From positions 1-23,762 of the forward strand of contig JBBKWX010000224.1 in NCBI GenBank assembly GCA_037969175.1: a stretch of 23,762 bases of DNA, written 5' to 3'. Below the pieces are notes generated by a model. That model was not told the DNA's origin and did no database searches. It saw only the letters and a program-made list of their open reading frames with translations. Each line of letters begins with the position of its first letter. The first letter of the stretch is position 1. Position numbers and translations under genes: made by a program. This document shows positions 8,179-15,435 of this stretch, piece by piece. This stretch comes from JBBKWX01 sp037969175 (GTDB taxonomy: Bacteria; Bacteroidota; Bacteroidia; AKYH767-A; JBBKVM01).

Positions 8179-8214
8179 GTATAGTATAGTAATACTTAAT
8201 AAACTATGTAGTTT

Positions 8215-11200
8215 GTGATCATCATTAGAAGCAAGGCGCTTTGGGCATTTGTAATGCTATGGTGCAACGTGGTATCTCTTTCTGCTCAAAATATTTCTAT
8301 TCCCGGAGGAATTATTAAACCTGGGATGACAACTTGCTTTTCTTTTACTACCTCAGGATTACCGACAACACTAGTGCCTTATAACCCGGGCGCTGGATTT
8401 TTTATTAATAATCTATGTATTAATGTCATAACGAATCACCCTCAGACGATTGAGATAAGTTTGGTCTCACCTGCCGGTACTGTTTTAATACTTTCTTCTT
8501 TTAATGGAAGCGGAACGGGAAATTATGTGAATACATGTTTTGTAAACCCAGTAAACCCTTTAACACCTTCGATCGCAGTATCACCCCCTCCTTTTACAGG
8601 AAATTATCTTCCTCAGGACACCTTGGGATTTTCTGTTTTCAATGGGCAGAATCCAAATGGAATTTGGAGAATCTGTTTTAGAGATACACTTACTGATACT
8701 ACATCCTATCCACCCGGAGGACCACCCGGACTTGGAGCTTCCTCCTCCGCATCAGGTTCTATGGGATTTGGAAATGGAGGGGCTTCTCCATGTACTCAAA
8801 CATTAGGTTATAGTATTATTTCATACTGTCTATATAATGGGGGTACTTCTTTATTAAATGCGAACACATGGTTTCTGTTGAACCCTGTTTATAGTTTTAA
8901 TGGAGCCCTGCTTTCCTCCCCCTGGGTATCGTATCCCGGAATATACACTGTGACCGGAACACACCCAGTAACAGGATGTCTTGTCACAGGAACAATTGAA
9001 ATATCTCCAAGTCCACCAAATTTTTTGGGACCTGATATTACCACAACTGTTTGTGCAGGAATGGTTGTCAATTTATTTAATCTGATAAGTATCCTGCTGC
9101 CTAGCAATGTTTCAATAGCATATCAGTCTTGGAATTACACAAATTATACTCCTGTTCCCAACCCCAGTGCGGTAATTATCAATTCCAACACTACTTTTGT
9201 ATTACAGGCTCAAAATTATGCAGGTTGTTGGGATGATTTAAACTTTACCATAAATGTTATACCTGCACCAAATCTGGGACCGGATCAAATTTTACAAGTA
9301 TGCAATAACTCATCTTATAACCTATCTGCCTTATTCAATACTACGGGGCTAACCACAAACTGGTATTTCAATAATGTTCCTATTTCAAATCCTACCGCAA
9401 TAACACAAAGTGGTATATACACGCTGATTGGGGCAAATGGCTCTTGCAAGGATACCGTGAATGTTGATCTCACATTGATTCCAAGACCTTCTCTTGGTGC
9501 AGACCAGACGACCTATATATGCAATGGATCAGGAGTGAATCTGAATTCAATGTATAATCTCAATGGCTTAACTTTCACCTGGACTAAAGGGGGAATTCCG
9601 GTCACAAATCCAACACAAGTTACAATTGCCGGTACTTATACACTGATTGCATATAATAGCTTTGGGTGTTCTGATACAGCATTGGTTTATTTGTACATAC
9701 AATCTATCCCAAACCCCGGACCCGATCAATTCATTACTGCATGTCAGGGTGCTGTTATTAACCTAAATTCGTATTTTAATCTAAGTGGTTTAACTGCAAG
9801 CTGGACACAAAATGGGATGCCAGTAGCAGATCCAACCAACATTAATAGTTCCGGTACTTATGACCTGCTTGTCCTCAATATTGCAGGATGTTCAGCCCAG
9901 GCACAATTTCTTTTAAGTTTTTTGTCGCTTCCTATACAATACCCTGATACGACAATACAGGTTTGCGCGGGTGTTCCTGTGAATCTTCTCAACGTTCACA
10001 ATACTTCAGGTCTAAATCTTTATTGGAGTATTGGCGGTTTAAATTTACCAAATCCTTCCGGAGTCACTACAGCAGGCAATTACCAGCTTGTAGTCACAAA
10101 CAGTTTTGGTTGTTCAACTCAAAGTAATATCCTTTTAAATCTGAATATGCCCCCCGCCCTTGGTCCGGATATTCCAATACAATTATGTGCAGGAAGTGTA
10201 ATTGACCTAAACTCCCTATTTTCTCTTGGATCACTTACGGCAAATTGGACATACAATGGACTTGCTATTAGTCAAATTCAAGCCTCTACTGCTGGTATGG
10301 CCGGCAGCTATGAGCTAATAGTCACAAATAGTTTGGCATGTTCTGATACTGTTCTTGTTGCATTGACTGTATCCCAACCAATCTATCTTGGACCTGATCT
10401 TTCACATATTGAATGCTATGCTTCCGGATTTGATATTGCAGGAAGTTTTAATACTGCCGGATTGAATAACACATTTTATTTAGGTTCAAACGTAATTTCA
10501 AATCCGGCTTGGGTAACATCTAGTGGATTGTATATGTTGATTTCTTCAAATGCTGCTTGTTCTGACACAGCCTTTTTTGATCTTACTATTTCCCAATCTC
10601 CTGCCCTTGGACCTGATCAAAATTTGAATATTTGCACGGGAGCAACAATTGATCTGAATGCATTATATTCTCTTAGCGGCCTCAGTACAAACTGGAGTTT
10701 CAACAGTGCTCCCATCTCAAGCTTTCAGGCTTCTGTAGCAAATGTATCAGGGAATTATCAACTCATTGCTTTCAATGCAAATGGATGTTCTGATACCGTT
10801 GATGTCAATTTAACCACAGCACCACAGATTAATTTGGGCTCTGACCAAACTATACTGGATTGCGGAGGTAGTGCTTTTGACCTGAGCAATTTATTTAACA
10901 CATCAGGACTAAACTCAATCTGGTCTCTAAACGGGAGCAATATCAGCAATCCGTCTAGTGTCAATTCCAGTGGACAATACATGCTTGTGGCAAGTAACAA
11001 TGGATGCATTGATACTGCATTGGTAAATCTGACTATATCGACTAATCCGGTATTGGGTCCTGATATCAATCTGGATTTTTGCGATGGAAATAGCATTGAC
11101 CTAAACACATTATTCAACACAAGTACTTTATCTACAAGCTGGACCTTTGCCGGTCTGCCTGTTGCAAATATTTCTGCAGTCAATGGTCCCGGAGTTTATA

Positions 11201-12891
11201 GTTTGGTTGCCAATAATTCAGATGGATGTTCCAGCACTGCCAATGCAAATTTGATCTGGCATGCACTCCCCTCTCCCGGCAATAACCAGACTGTGGATAT
11301 GTGTGATGGGCAGTATGTAGATCTGAATTCATTTTTCAATCTCAGCGGACTTTTCTCAAACTGGACCCTCAATGGTTCTCCTGTGACTAATGCAGGTATT
11401 ATCGGAAATGCCGGAACGTATTTTTTGCAAGTAAGCGATGGATATGGTTGTGCTAATCAAGCAACATTACAACTAAACATACAGCCTAAGCCAGCTTTAG
11501 GAGCAGACCTGACACAAGATATTTGCCAGGGTACCAGTATCGATCTCAATTCACTATTCAATACGATAGGATTAAATACCAGCTGGACACAGTCAGGTGT
11601 TCCTGTATCGAATCCGAATGCAATAAACACCGCTGGTATGTACCAACTTATTGTCAGTTCAGGTTTTGGATGTCTAGATACAGCTATAGTTACCATCAAT
11701 GTTTTGTTACCTCCACTGCTTGGGAATATGTCCATCACTATTTGTGATAATGAAAGTACAGATCTCACAAGTTTGTATAGCATCAATGGAAACGCAAATA
11801 TCTGGACAATGAATTCTCAGCCCATAGCAAATCCAACTTCAATCAGCACTTCGGGTATCTATAATATCACAAGTACCAACGCTGCAGGTTGTTCATCTTC
11901 TTCCGATGTGACAGTAATTTCTAATCCTGTGAATTCTCTGGGCAGCGATCAGGGTCTATCAGCTTGCACGGGTCAAAACACAGATCTGGGTTCTGTCATC
12001 AACCTCTCCGGACTTAGTTCTGTATGGACACAGAATGGTATAAATGTTCCAGATCCATCTGCAGTAAATGTTGCCGGAATCTATCAAATAATTGCAAGCA
12101 ATTCGTTTGGATGTAGTGATACTGCGAATGTCAATCTCATTATCAACCAAAGTCCTGACCTTGGTTCTGACATGAGTTACACTCTTTGTCAATGGAGAAA
12201 TTTGAATTTGGAAGATGTTTACCAGACCTCAAATATGTTGGCTCAGTGGGCTTTCAATGGCATATCAATTTCAAATATTACATCGGTTCATGACTCCGGT
12301 ACATATGCTGTTTTTGTTACAGATCAGCACGGTTGTTATGATGATGCAATCGTTACCATATCCAATTTGGAATGTGATTGCGATGCAGAATTTTCATTTC
12401 TTGGCAATTGTTTTCAGGAACCATTCCAGTTTGCGGTGCTTGCTGATTCTCTCATAGAAAATTCTCACTGGAATTTTCATACTTCAGGTTTACCTGATTC
12501 CTATCTATCAGAATCTCAGATCAAGTTTTACAAAGCTGGATTTGTCACAGTGACACTCGAAGTTCAGCTGACCTGCGGGCTTGTAAGTCTGAGCAGAGAG
12601 ATCTTGGTTGAAGATTGCTCCCAGGGTTGTGATGTATATCTGCCAAATGCTTTTACACCAAATAATGATGGGCACAACGATTATTTCAGAGCATTTACAG
12701 CTTGTCAACCAGAAGAATTTGAGCTGTTCATTTTGGACAAGTTTGGCAAAGTTATATATGAGACCAAGGATCACGAATTCCAATGGCCCGGCACTAGTTC
12801 TGCTCATGGCATTTACTCTGTGATTTGTAATTACCGTATGCCTTATCAAGGCAAAAAGTCTATCACAAATAGACTCACAATTATTCGTTAA
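8215..12891 (+). CDS. Giant T9SS-secreted modular protein 1 (P-domain-like, 16 modules, type B sorting domain)
   Basis: This 1558-residue extracellular or cell-surface protein begins with a signal peptide (residues 1-24, cleavage likely at SLSA/Q). Residues about 27-165 resemble a proprotein-convertase P domain (FTGNYLPQDTLGF, NPNGIWRICFRD), followed by a Gly/Pro/Ser-rich linker. A degenerate module comes next, then 15 tandem modules from residue 271 to about 1386; the first is 83 aa and the rest average 74 aa. Each has the pattern LGpDq...C.g...dLn.lyn.sGL...W...g.pv.nPs.....GtY.L.a.n..GCsDTa, with two cysteines that could form an Ig-like disulfide. A PKD-like domain (about 1391-1466) precedes a T9SS type B sorting domain (1472-1558) with YLPNAFTPNNDGHNDYF. 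The start is GTG; an in-frame stop lies six bases upstream and the next Met (14) would truncate the signal peptide. The ligand is unknown; an adhesin or structural surface role is inferred. Confidence 0.88.
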   Translation: MIIIRSKALWAFVMLWCNVVSLSAQNISIPGGIIKPGMTTCFSFTTSGLPTTLVPYNPGAGFFINNLCINVITNHPQTIEISLVSPAGTVLILSSFNGSGTGNYVNTCFVNPVNPLTPSIAVSPPPFTGNYLPQDTLGFSVFNGQNPNGIWRICFRDTLTDTTSYPPGGPPGLGASSSASGSMGFGNGGASPCTQTLGYSIISYCLYNGGTSLLNANTWFLLNPVYSFNGALLSSPWVSYPGIYTVTGTHPVTGCLVTGTIEISPSPPNFLGPDITTTVCAGMVVNLFNLISILLPSNVSIAYQSWNYTNYTPVPNPSAVIINSNTTFVLQAQNYAGCWDDLNFTINVIPAPNLGPDQILQVCNNSSYNLSALFNTTGLTTNWYFNNVPISNPTAITQSGIYTLIGANGSCKDTVNVDLTLIPRPSLGADQTTYICNGSGVNLNSMYNLNGLTFTWTKGGIPVTNPTQVTIAGTYTLIAYNSFGCSDTALVYLYIQSIPNPGPDQFITACQGAVINLNSYFNLSGLTASWTQNGMPVADPTNINSSGTYDLLVLNIAGCSAQAQFLLSFLSLPIQYPDTTIQVCAGVPVNLLNVHNTSGLNLYWSIGGLNLPNPSGVTTAGNYQLVVTNSFGCSTQSNILLNLNMPPALGPDIPIQLCAGSVIDLNSLFSLGSLTANWTYNGLAISQIQASTAGMAGSYELIVTNSLACSDTVLVALTVSQPIYLGPDLSHIECYASGFDIAGSFNTAGLNNTFYLGSNVISNPAWVTSSGLYMLISSNAACSDTAFFDLTISQSPALGPDQNLNICTGATIDLNALYSLSGLSTNWSFNSAPISSFQASVANVSGNYQLIAFNANGCSDTVDVNLTTAPQINLGSDQTILDCGGSAFDLSNLFNTSGLNSIWSLNGSNISNPSSVNSSGQYMLVASNNGCIDTALVNLTISTNPVLGPDINLDFCDGNSIDLNTLFNTSTLSTSWTFAGLPVANISAVNGPGVYSLVANNSDGCSSTANANLIWHALPSPGNNQTVDMCDGQYVDLNSFFNLSGLFSNWTLNGSPVTNAGIIGNAGTYFLQVSDGYGCANQATLQLNIQPKPALGADLTQDICQGTSIDLNSLFNTIGLNTSWTQSGVPVSNPNAINTAGMYQLIVSSGFGCLDTAIVTINVLLPPLLGNMSITICDNESTDLTSLYSINGNANIWTMNSQPIANPTSISTSGIYNITSTNAAGCSSSSDVTVISNPVNSLGSDQGLSACTGQNTDLGSVINLSGLSSVWTQNGINVPDPSAVNVAGIYQIIASNSFGCSDTANVNLIINQSPDLGSDMSYTLCQWRNLNLEDVYQTSNMLAQWAFNGISISNITSVHDSGTYAVFVTDQHGCYDDAIVTISNLECDCDAEFSFLGNCFQEPFQFAVLADSLIENSHWNFHTSGLPDSYLSESQIKFYKAGFVTVTLEVQLTCGLVSLSREILVEDCSQGCDVYLPNAFTPNNDGHNDYFRAFTACQPEEFELFILDKFGKVIYETKDHEFQWPGTSSAHGIYSVICNYRMPYQGKKSITNRLTIIR
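9025..12372 (+). repeat. Tandem array of 15 Ig-like modules in giant protein 1
   Basis: Modules start at residue 271 and run to about residue 1386. Selected starts are module 4 at 9715, 5 at 9937, 6 at 10159, 8 at 10606, 9 at 10834, 10 at 11053 and 11 at 11275. Modules differ clearly in DNA sequence, so the repeats are old rather than recently amplified. Modules 4 and 11 form a subtype starting PG instead of LG. Modules 6-7 and 8-9 form a duplicated pair of equal length (447 nt each). Confidence 0.85.
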
Positions 12892-12939
12892 TTATTTTTT
12901 GATTTGTATTAATCAGAAAATGCATTCTACCTAAATGAC

Positions 12940-12958
12940 CCAACATAAATTCTGTTGG
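12940..12958 (+). other. Small hairpin after giant gene 1
   Basis: CCAACA (12940-12945) pairs with TGTTGG (12953-12958) across a 7-nt loop, 49 nt beyond the stop codon. There is no U tract, so it is at best a weak terminator. The remaining gap to 13091 is AT-rich. Confidence 0.3.
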
Positions 12959-13036
12959 TAACTATGAGGTACGGAAAAGACTCATAAGATTAAACCCATA
13001 AAGTTATATGACTTATCAAACACAAAATGTGAATTC

Positions 13037-13056
13037 AATATAATATAATATAATAT
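13037..13056 (+). repeat. AATAT x4 microsatellite upstream of the lipoprotein gene
   Basis: Four perfect copies of the pentamer AATAT end 35 nt before the ATG at 13092. This is where a promoter or untranslated leader would lie. A change in copy number could shift promoter spacing, but no variation can be judged from one sequence. Confidence 0.6.
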
Positions 13057-13091
13057 GCAATTTAACGTATTTATAACTAATCAATTATGAT

Positions 13092-13754
13092 ATGAAAAAG
13101 CAGACATTTAATCTCATGCTCTTATGTAGCATTTTATTAATTTTTACTCAATGTAAAAAAGAGTGTGTAATTGACCCGGATAAATCAAGTAAGAGTTTAG
13201 GTACAATTAAACTGAGTAATGCAGAGCTTGATATAGTTCCTTATTCAGTAAATGATTCATTGATTTTCAAAGATTCTTTAGGAAATACCAAACTATTTAT
13301 AGTTGAATTAATACAGAAACCATTATATAGAATGTATAAAAATGGAGGAACTGATAGTTCGACTGATTACTATGAAATTGAACAGCTTAGTGTTAAACTT
13401 TCAAATAATACGAATAGTATATCGATTATATTAAAAGCACCATTACCATATTATTGTTCAAATCAGAACATAAATTATAATTTTCTTAGAATATTATTAG
13501 GTTTACCTGATTTCAATTCTTCTTTACCAGGGTATTCTTATAGTTGCTATCTAGATCCTACTGATTTTTATTATAATCTAAATGGTACAGCTATTCCATT
13601 TCATAATTCATTAACACTCTTTATAAATACTTATAATTCAGTTTATGAAATAATAACAAACTATTCTAACCAGACAGTTTTATATTACAATAAAACGGAG
13701 GGGATAGTAGGTTTTAGACTGGATAATGGTGCAATATGGTATTTGGATAAATAG
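13092..13754 (+). CDS. AT-rich hypothetical lipoprotein
   Basis: I do not recognise this 220-residue protein. Its N-terminus (MKKQTFNLMLLCSILLIFTQ then Cys21) is a lipoprotein-type signal with charged residues KKE directly after the cysteine, as in many Bacteroidota lipoproteins. The lipobox FTQC is not canonical. The rest is rich in Asn, Tyr, Ser and Ile, consistent with a small beta-rich secreted protein, and has no transmembrane segment. Base composition is visibly more AT-rich than the flanking genes, hinting at a different origin. It lies on the same strand 200 nt after giant gene 1 and just before the second repeat copy. No function can be given. Confidence 0.75.
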   Translation: MKKQTFNLMLLCSILLIFTQCKKECVIDPDKSSKSLGTIKLSNAELDIVPYSVNDSLIFKDSLGNTKLFIVELIQKPLYRMYKNGGTDSSTDYYEIEQLSVKLSNNTNSISIILKAPLPYYCSNQNINYNFLRILLGLPDFNSSLPGYSYSCYLDPTDFYYNLNGTAIPFHNSLTLFINTYNSVYEIITNYSNQTVLYYNKTEGIVGFRLDNGAIWYLDK

Positions 13755-13829
13755 TATAAAGATTTAAGTTTAATGTAATAACTCTGAACATTCATTTGTT
13801 TTTGAAAGTTAATTAAATCCAGTTAAAAT

Positions 13830-13887
13830 AACATTTGTTGACAGCATGCTGAGTACTATTAGAAGTTAATGGTGTGTAACAAATGTT
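13830..13887. repeat. 10-bp inverted repeat in the gap after the lipoprotein gene
   Basis: AACATTTGTT (13830-13839) and AACAAATGTT (13878-13887) are perfect reverse complements 38 nt apart. The palindrome AGCATGCT lies between them at 13843-13850. It could be a transcript hairpin or a protein-binding site. The rest of 13755-13993 shows no gene or clear signal. Confidence 0.5.
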
Positions 13888-13993
13888 TGTGAAATTGAAT
13901 GGACCAAAGTGAGTCTAAGTGACCACTGATTTTGAAAATATTCGCAAGAAAGCATAGAGTTTCACTGCTTATTCAGTCTTGTTTGCTTTAAAA

Positions 13994-14281
13994 TTTAACA
14001 CCAAGACTCGAAGTTAAAATAAGGCAGCAAGAATAATTGAACTTCACCTTGGAGTCTTGGTGTTAAAATCTGCGTACTATTTCTCTGAAGAGTTGTGTGT
14101 CCATGAGCTTGAGCAGAGCCATCCGAAACATCTGCTGGGTATGACCGGACCCAAAATCTGCGTAAACAAACCAGCATTTATGCGGTTGGAAATGTGGAGA
14201 GGGTTCAGGAACTTTGCAAACTGAGTTTCAACCTAACAAGTCTATGCGACCGCTGAGGCCTGCCTTGTTGCATAAATGCTG
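13994..14281 (+). repeat. Dispersed bipartite repeat, copy 2 (288 bp)
   Basis: This copy is in the same orientation as 7922-8121 and nearly identical to it, plus an extra 88 bp. The extra segment is bounded by the 12-nt direct repeat AAAATCTGCGTA at 14065-14076 and 14153-14164. Module B here has a perfect 12-bp terminal inverted repeat: CAGCATTTATGC near 14172-14183 and GCATAAATGCTG at 14270-14281. The element ends only 4 nt beyond the stop codon of the minus-strand deacetylase. No ORF inside looks coding. Confidence 0.8.
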
Positions 14282-14285
14282 AATA

Positions 14286-15191
14286 TCACCCAAAAACACC
14301 CGCCGCCACCCGATACGTATTGCAATGAGCCTCTATGATCCTGGTAAGCTGGGGTGAATATCCTCCACCCATGGTAACGACCACAGGAATTTCACTTTTC
14401 TTGCAAGCCTGAAAGACAATCCTGTCGCGCTGTTTGCAATCCTCTATACTCAAACTAAGCCTACCCAGCTTATCGCCTTCCAGCACATCAACACCTGCCA
14501 CATAATACGCCAGATCCGGTTTAACGCGTTGTATCAGGCTCTCCAGATGCTCACCTAGGATCTGCAGATATTCAGTGCCGGTAGTTTTGTCGGGTAAAGG
14601 AATATCCAGATCCGAGAGCTCTTTATGCAAAGGATAGTTATGAGCTCCGTGCATGCTGAATGTAAAAACCCTTTCGTCATTCTTGAAAATAGCTGCTGTT
14701 CCGTTTCCTTGATGAACATCCAGATCTATGATCAGAATCCTGTTGGCCTTGCCCTGAGCCAGCATCACTGCAGCACTCACCGCACAATCATTAAGCAAAC
14801 AAAAACCTTCACCTCTCTCTGCATAGGCATGATGTGTACCTCCTGCAACATTGAAAGAAACACCATCACGTATTGCATGAGAGGCACACTCCACGGTAGC
14901 ACCGGTGATCAGAAACTCGCGTTCCACCAATGCCCGGTTTAAAGGAAAACCAATGCGTCGTACATGTTTTGCATCCAGCATCAATCCAATTAAGCTTTGC
15001 AGATACTTGTTCGTATGAACCAGGGAAGCATTTTCAAAAGATACTTTTTCGGGTCTGAAAAAATTATTTTTCTCCACCAACCCTTCATACAGCAGTTGGG
15101 CCGGGATGAGCTCATACTTGGCCATCGGGAAACGGTGTCCGGGGGGCAAGGGTTGTATGAATTCTTCTGCGAAGGCTATTTTGAAAGGCAT
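14286..15191 (-). CDS. Histone-deacetylase-family amidohydrolase, class IV (HDAC11)-like
   Basis: This 301-residue zinc-dependent deacetylase is full length for the compact class IV type. Active-site elements are the His pair His120-His121 in GGTHHAYAERGEGFC, zinc ligands Asp158 and His160 in IIDLDVHQGNG, the third ligand Asp235 in YYVAGVDVLEGDKLG, and the catalytic tyrosine Tyr278 in MGGGYSP. GVDVLEGDKLGRLSLS resembles HDAC11 more than AcuC-type proteins. Bacterial members may act on acetyl-lysine, acetylated polyamines or acyl groups; the substrate here is unknown. There is no signal peptide, so it should be cytosolic. The ATG at 15191 gives the expected N-terminal strand (KIAFAEEF). It diverges from giant gene 2. 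Confidence 0.9.
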   Translation of the reverse strand: MPFKIAFAEEFIQPLPPGHRFPMAKYELIPAQLLYEGLVEKNNFFRPEKVSFENASLVHTNKYLQSLIGLMLDAKHVRRIGFPLNRALVEREFLITGATVECASHAIRDGVSFNVAGGTHHAYAERGEGFCLLNDCAVSAAVMLAQGKANRILIIDLDVHQGNGTAAIFKNDERVFTFSMHGAHNYPLHKELSDLDIPLPDKTTGTEYLQILGEHLESLIQRVKPDLAYYVAGVDVLEGDKLGRLSLSIEDCKQRDRIVFQACKKSEIPVVVTMGGGYSPQLTRIIEAHCNTYRVAAGVFG

Positions 15192-15245
15192 AAAAAAATA
15201 TTGTAAATGGGAAATGTGAAATTAGAAATTGAATTCATTAGTTTC

Positions 15246-15273
15246 AATTACGAGATACGAATTACGAGATTCG
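15246..15273 (+). repeat. Tandem 14-nt repeat between deacetylase and giant gene 2
   Basis: AATTACGAGATACG (15246-15259) is followed directly by AATTACGAGATTCG (15260-15273), with one mismatch. It resembles simple intergenic tandem sequence. Nothing else is recognisable in 15192-15402. Confidence 0.55.
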
Positions 15274-15402
15274 GGTACTTGTAAAGATCAAATTGAATGC
15301 TTCTCATTTATGGATTGATTAATTGGCCTAACAATCTCTTTATCAAGCTAAGCTTTTAATTAAAATTTAATTTCCTGATCATTATTGATATGCCTTTTTT
15401 CA

Positions 15403-15410
15403 TATATTTG
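15403..15410 (+). promoter_or_regulatory. -7 element (TATATTTG) of giant gene 2
   Basis: The octamer is identical to that upstream of giant gene 1 and is followed by a similar stretch (ATATGGATAG against GTATAGTATAG). It lies 25 nt upstream of the ATG at 15436. The nearest -33-like ATTG (15384-15387) is only 15 nt away, shorter than usual. Confidence 0.5.
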
Positions 15411-15435
15411 ATATGGATAGTGCTAATTGTCGCCT

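Noticed and set aside
10758..11183. 141-codon minus-strand frame within giant gene 1
   Set aside because: It is antisense to the tandem modules; similar shadows appear elsewhere in the repeats.
9025..12372. Regular repeats of about 222 nt that might suggest a CRISPR or satellite array
   Set aside because: They are in-frame protein modules with diverged DNA and no spacers.
13995..14177. 60-codon minus-strand frame inside repeat copy 2
   Set aside because: It crosses the hairpin module and the 88-bp segment, is not preserved in copy 1, and has no protein-like features.
14231..14281. ACCTAAC core resembling one end of an integron attC site
   Set aside because: No matching GTTRRRY partner with paired inner arms is found downstream, and no integrase is present.
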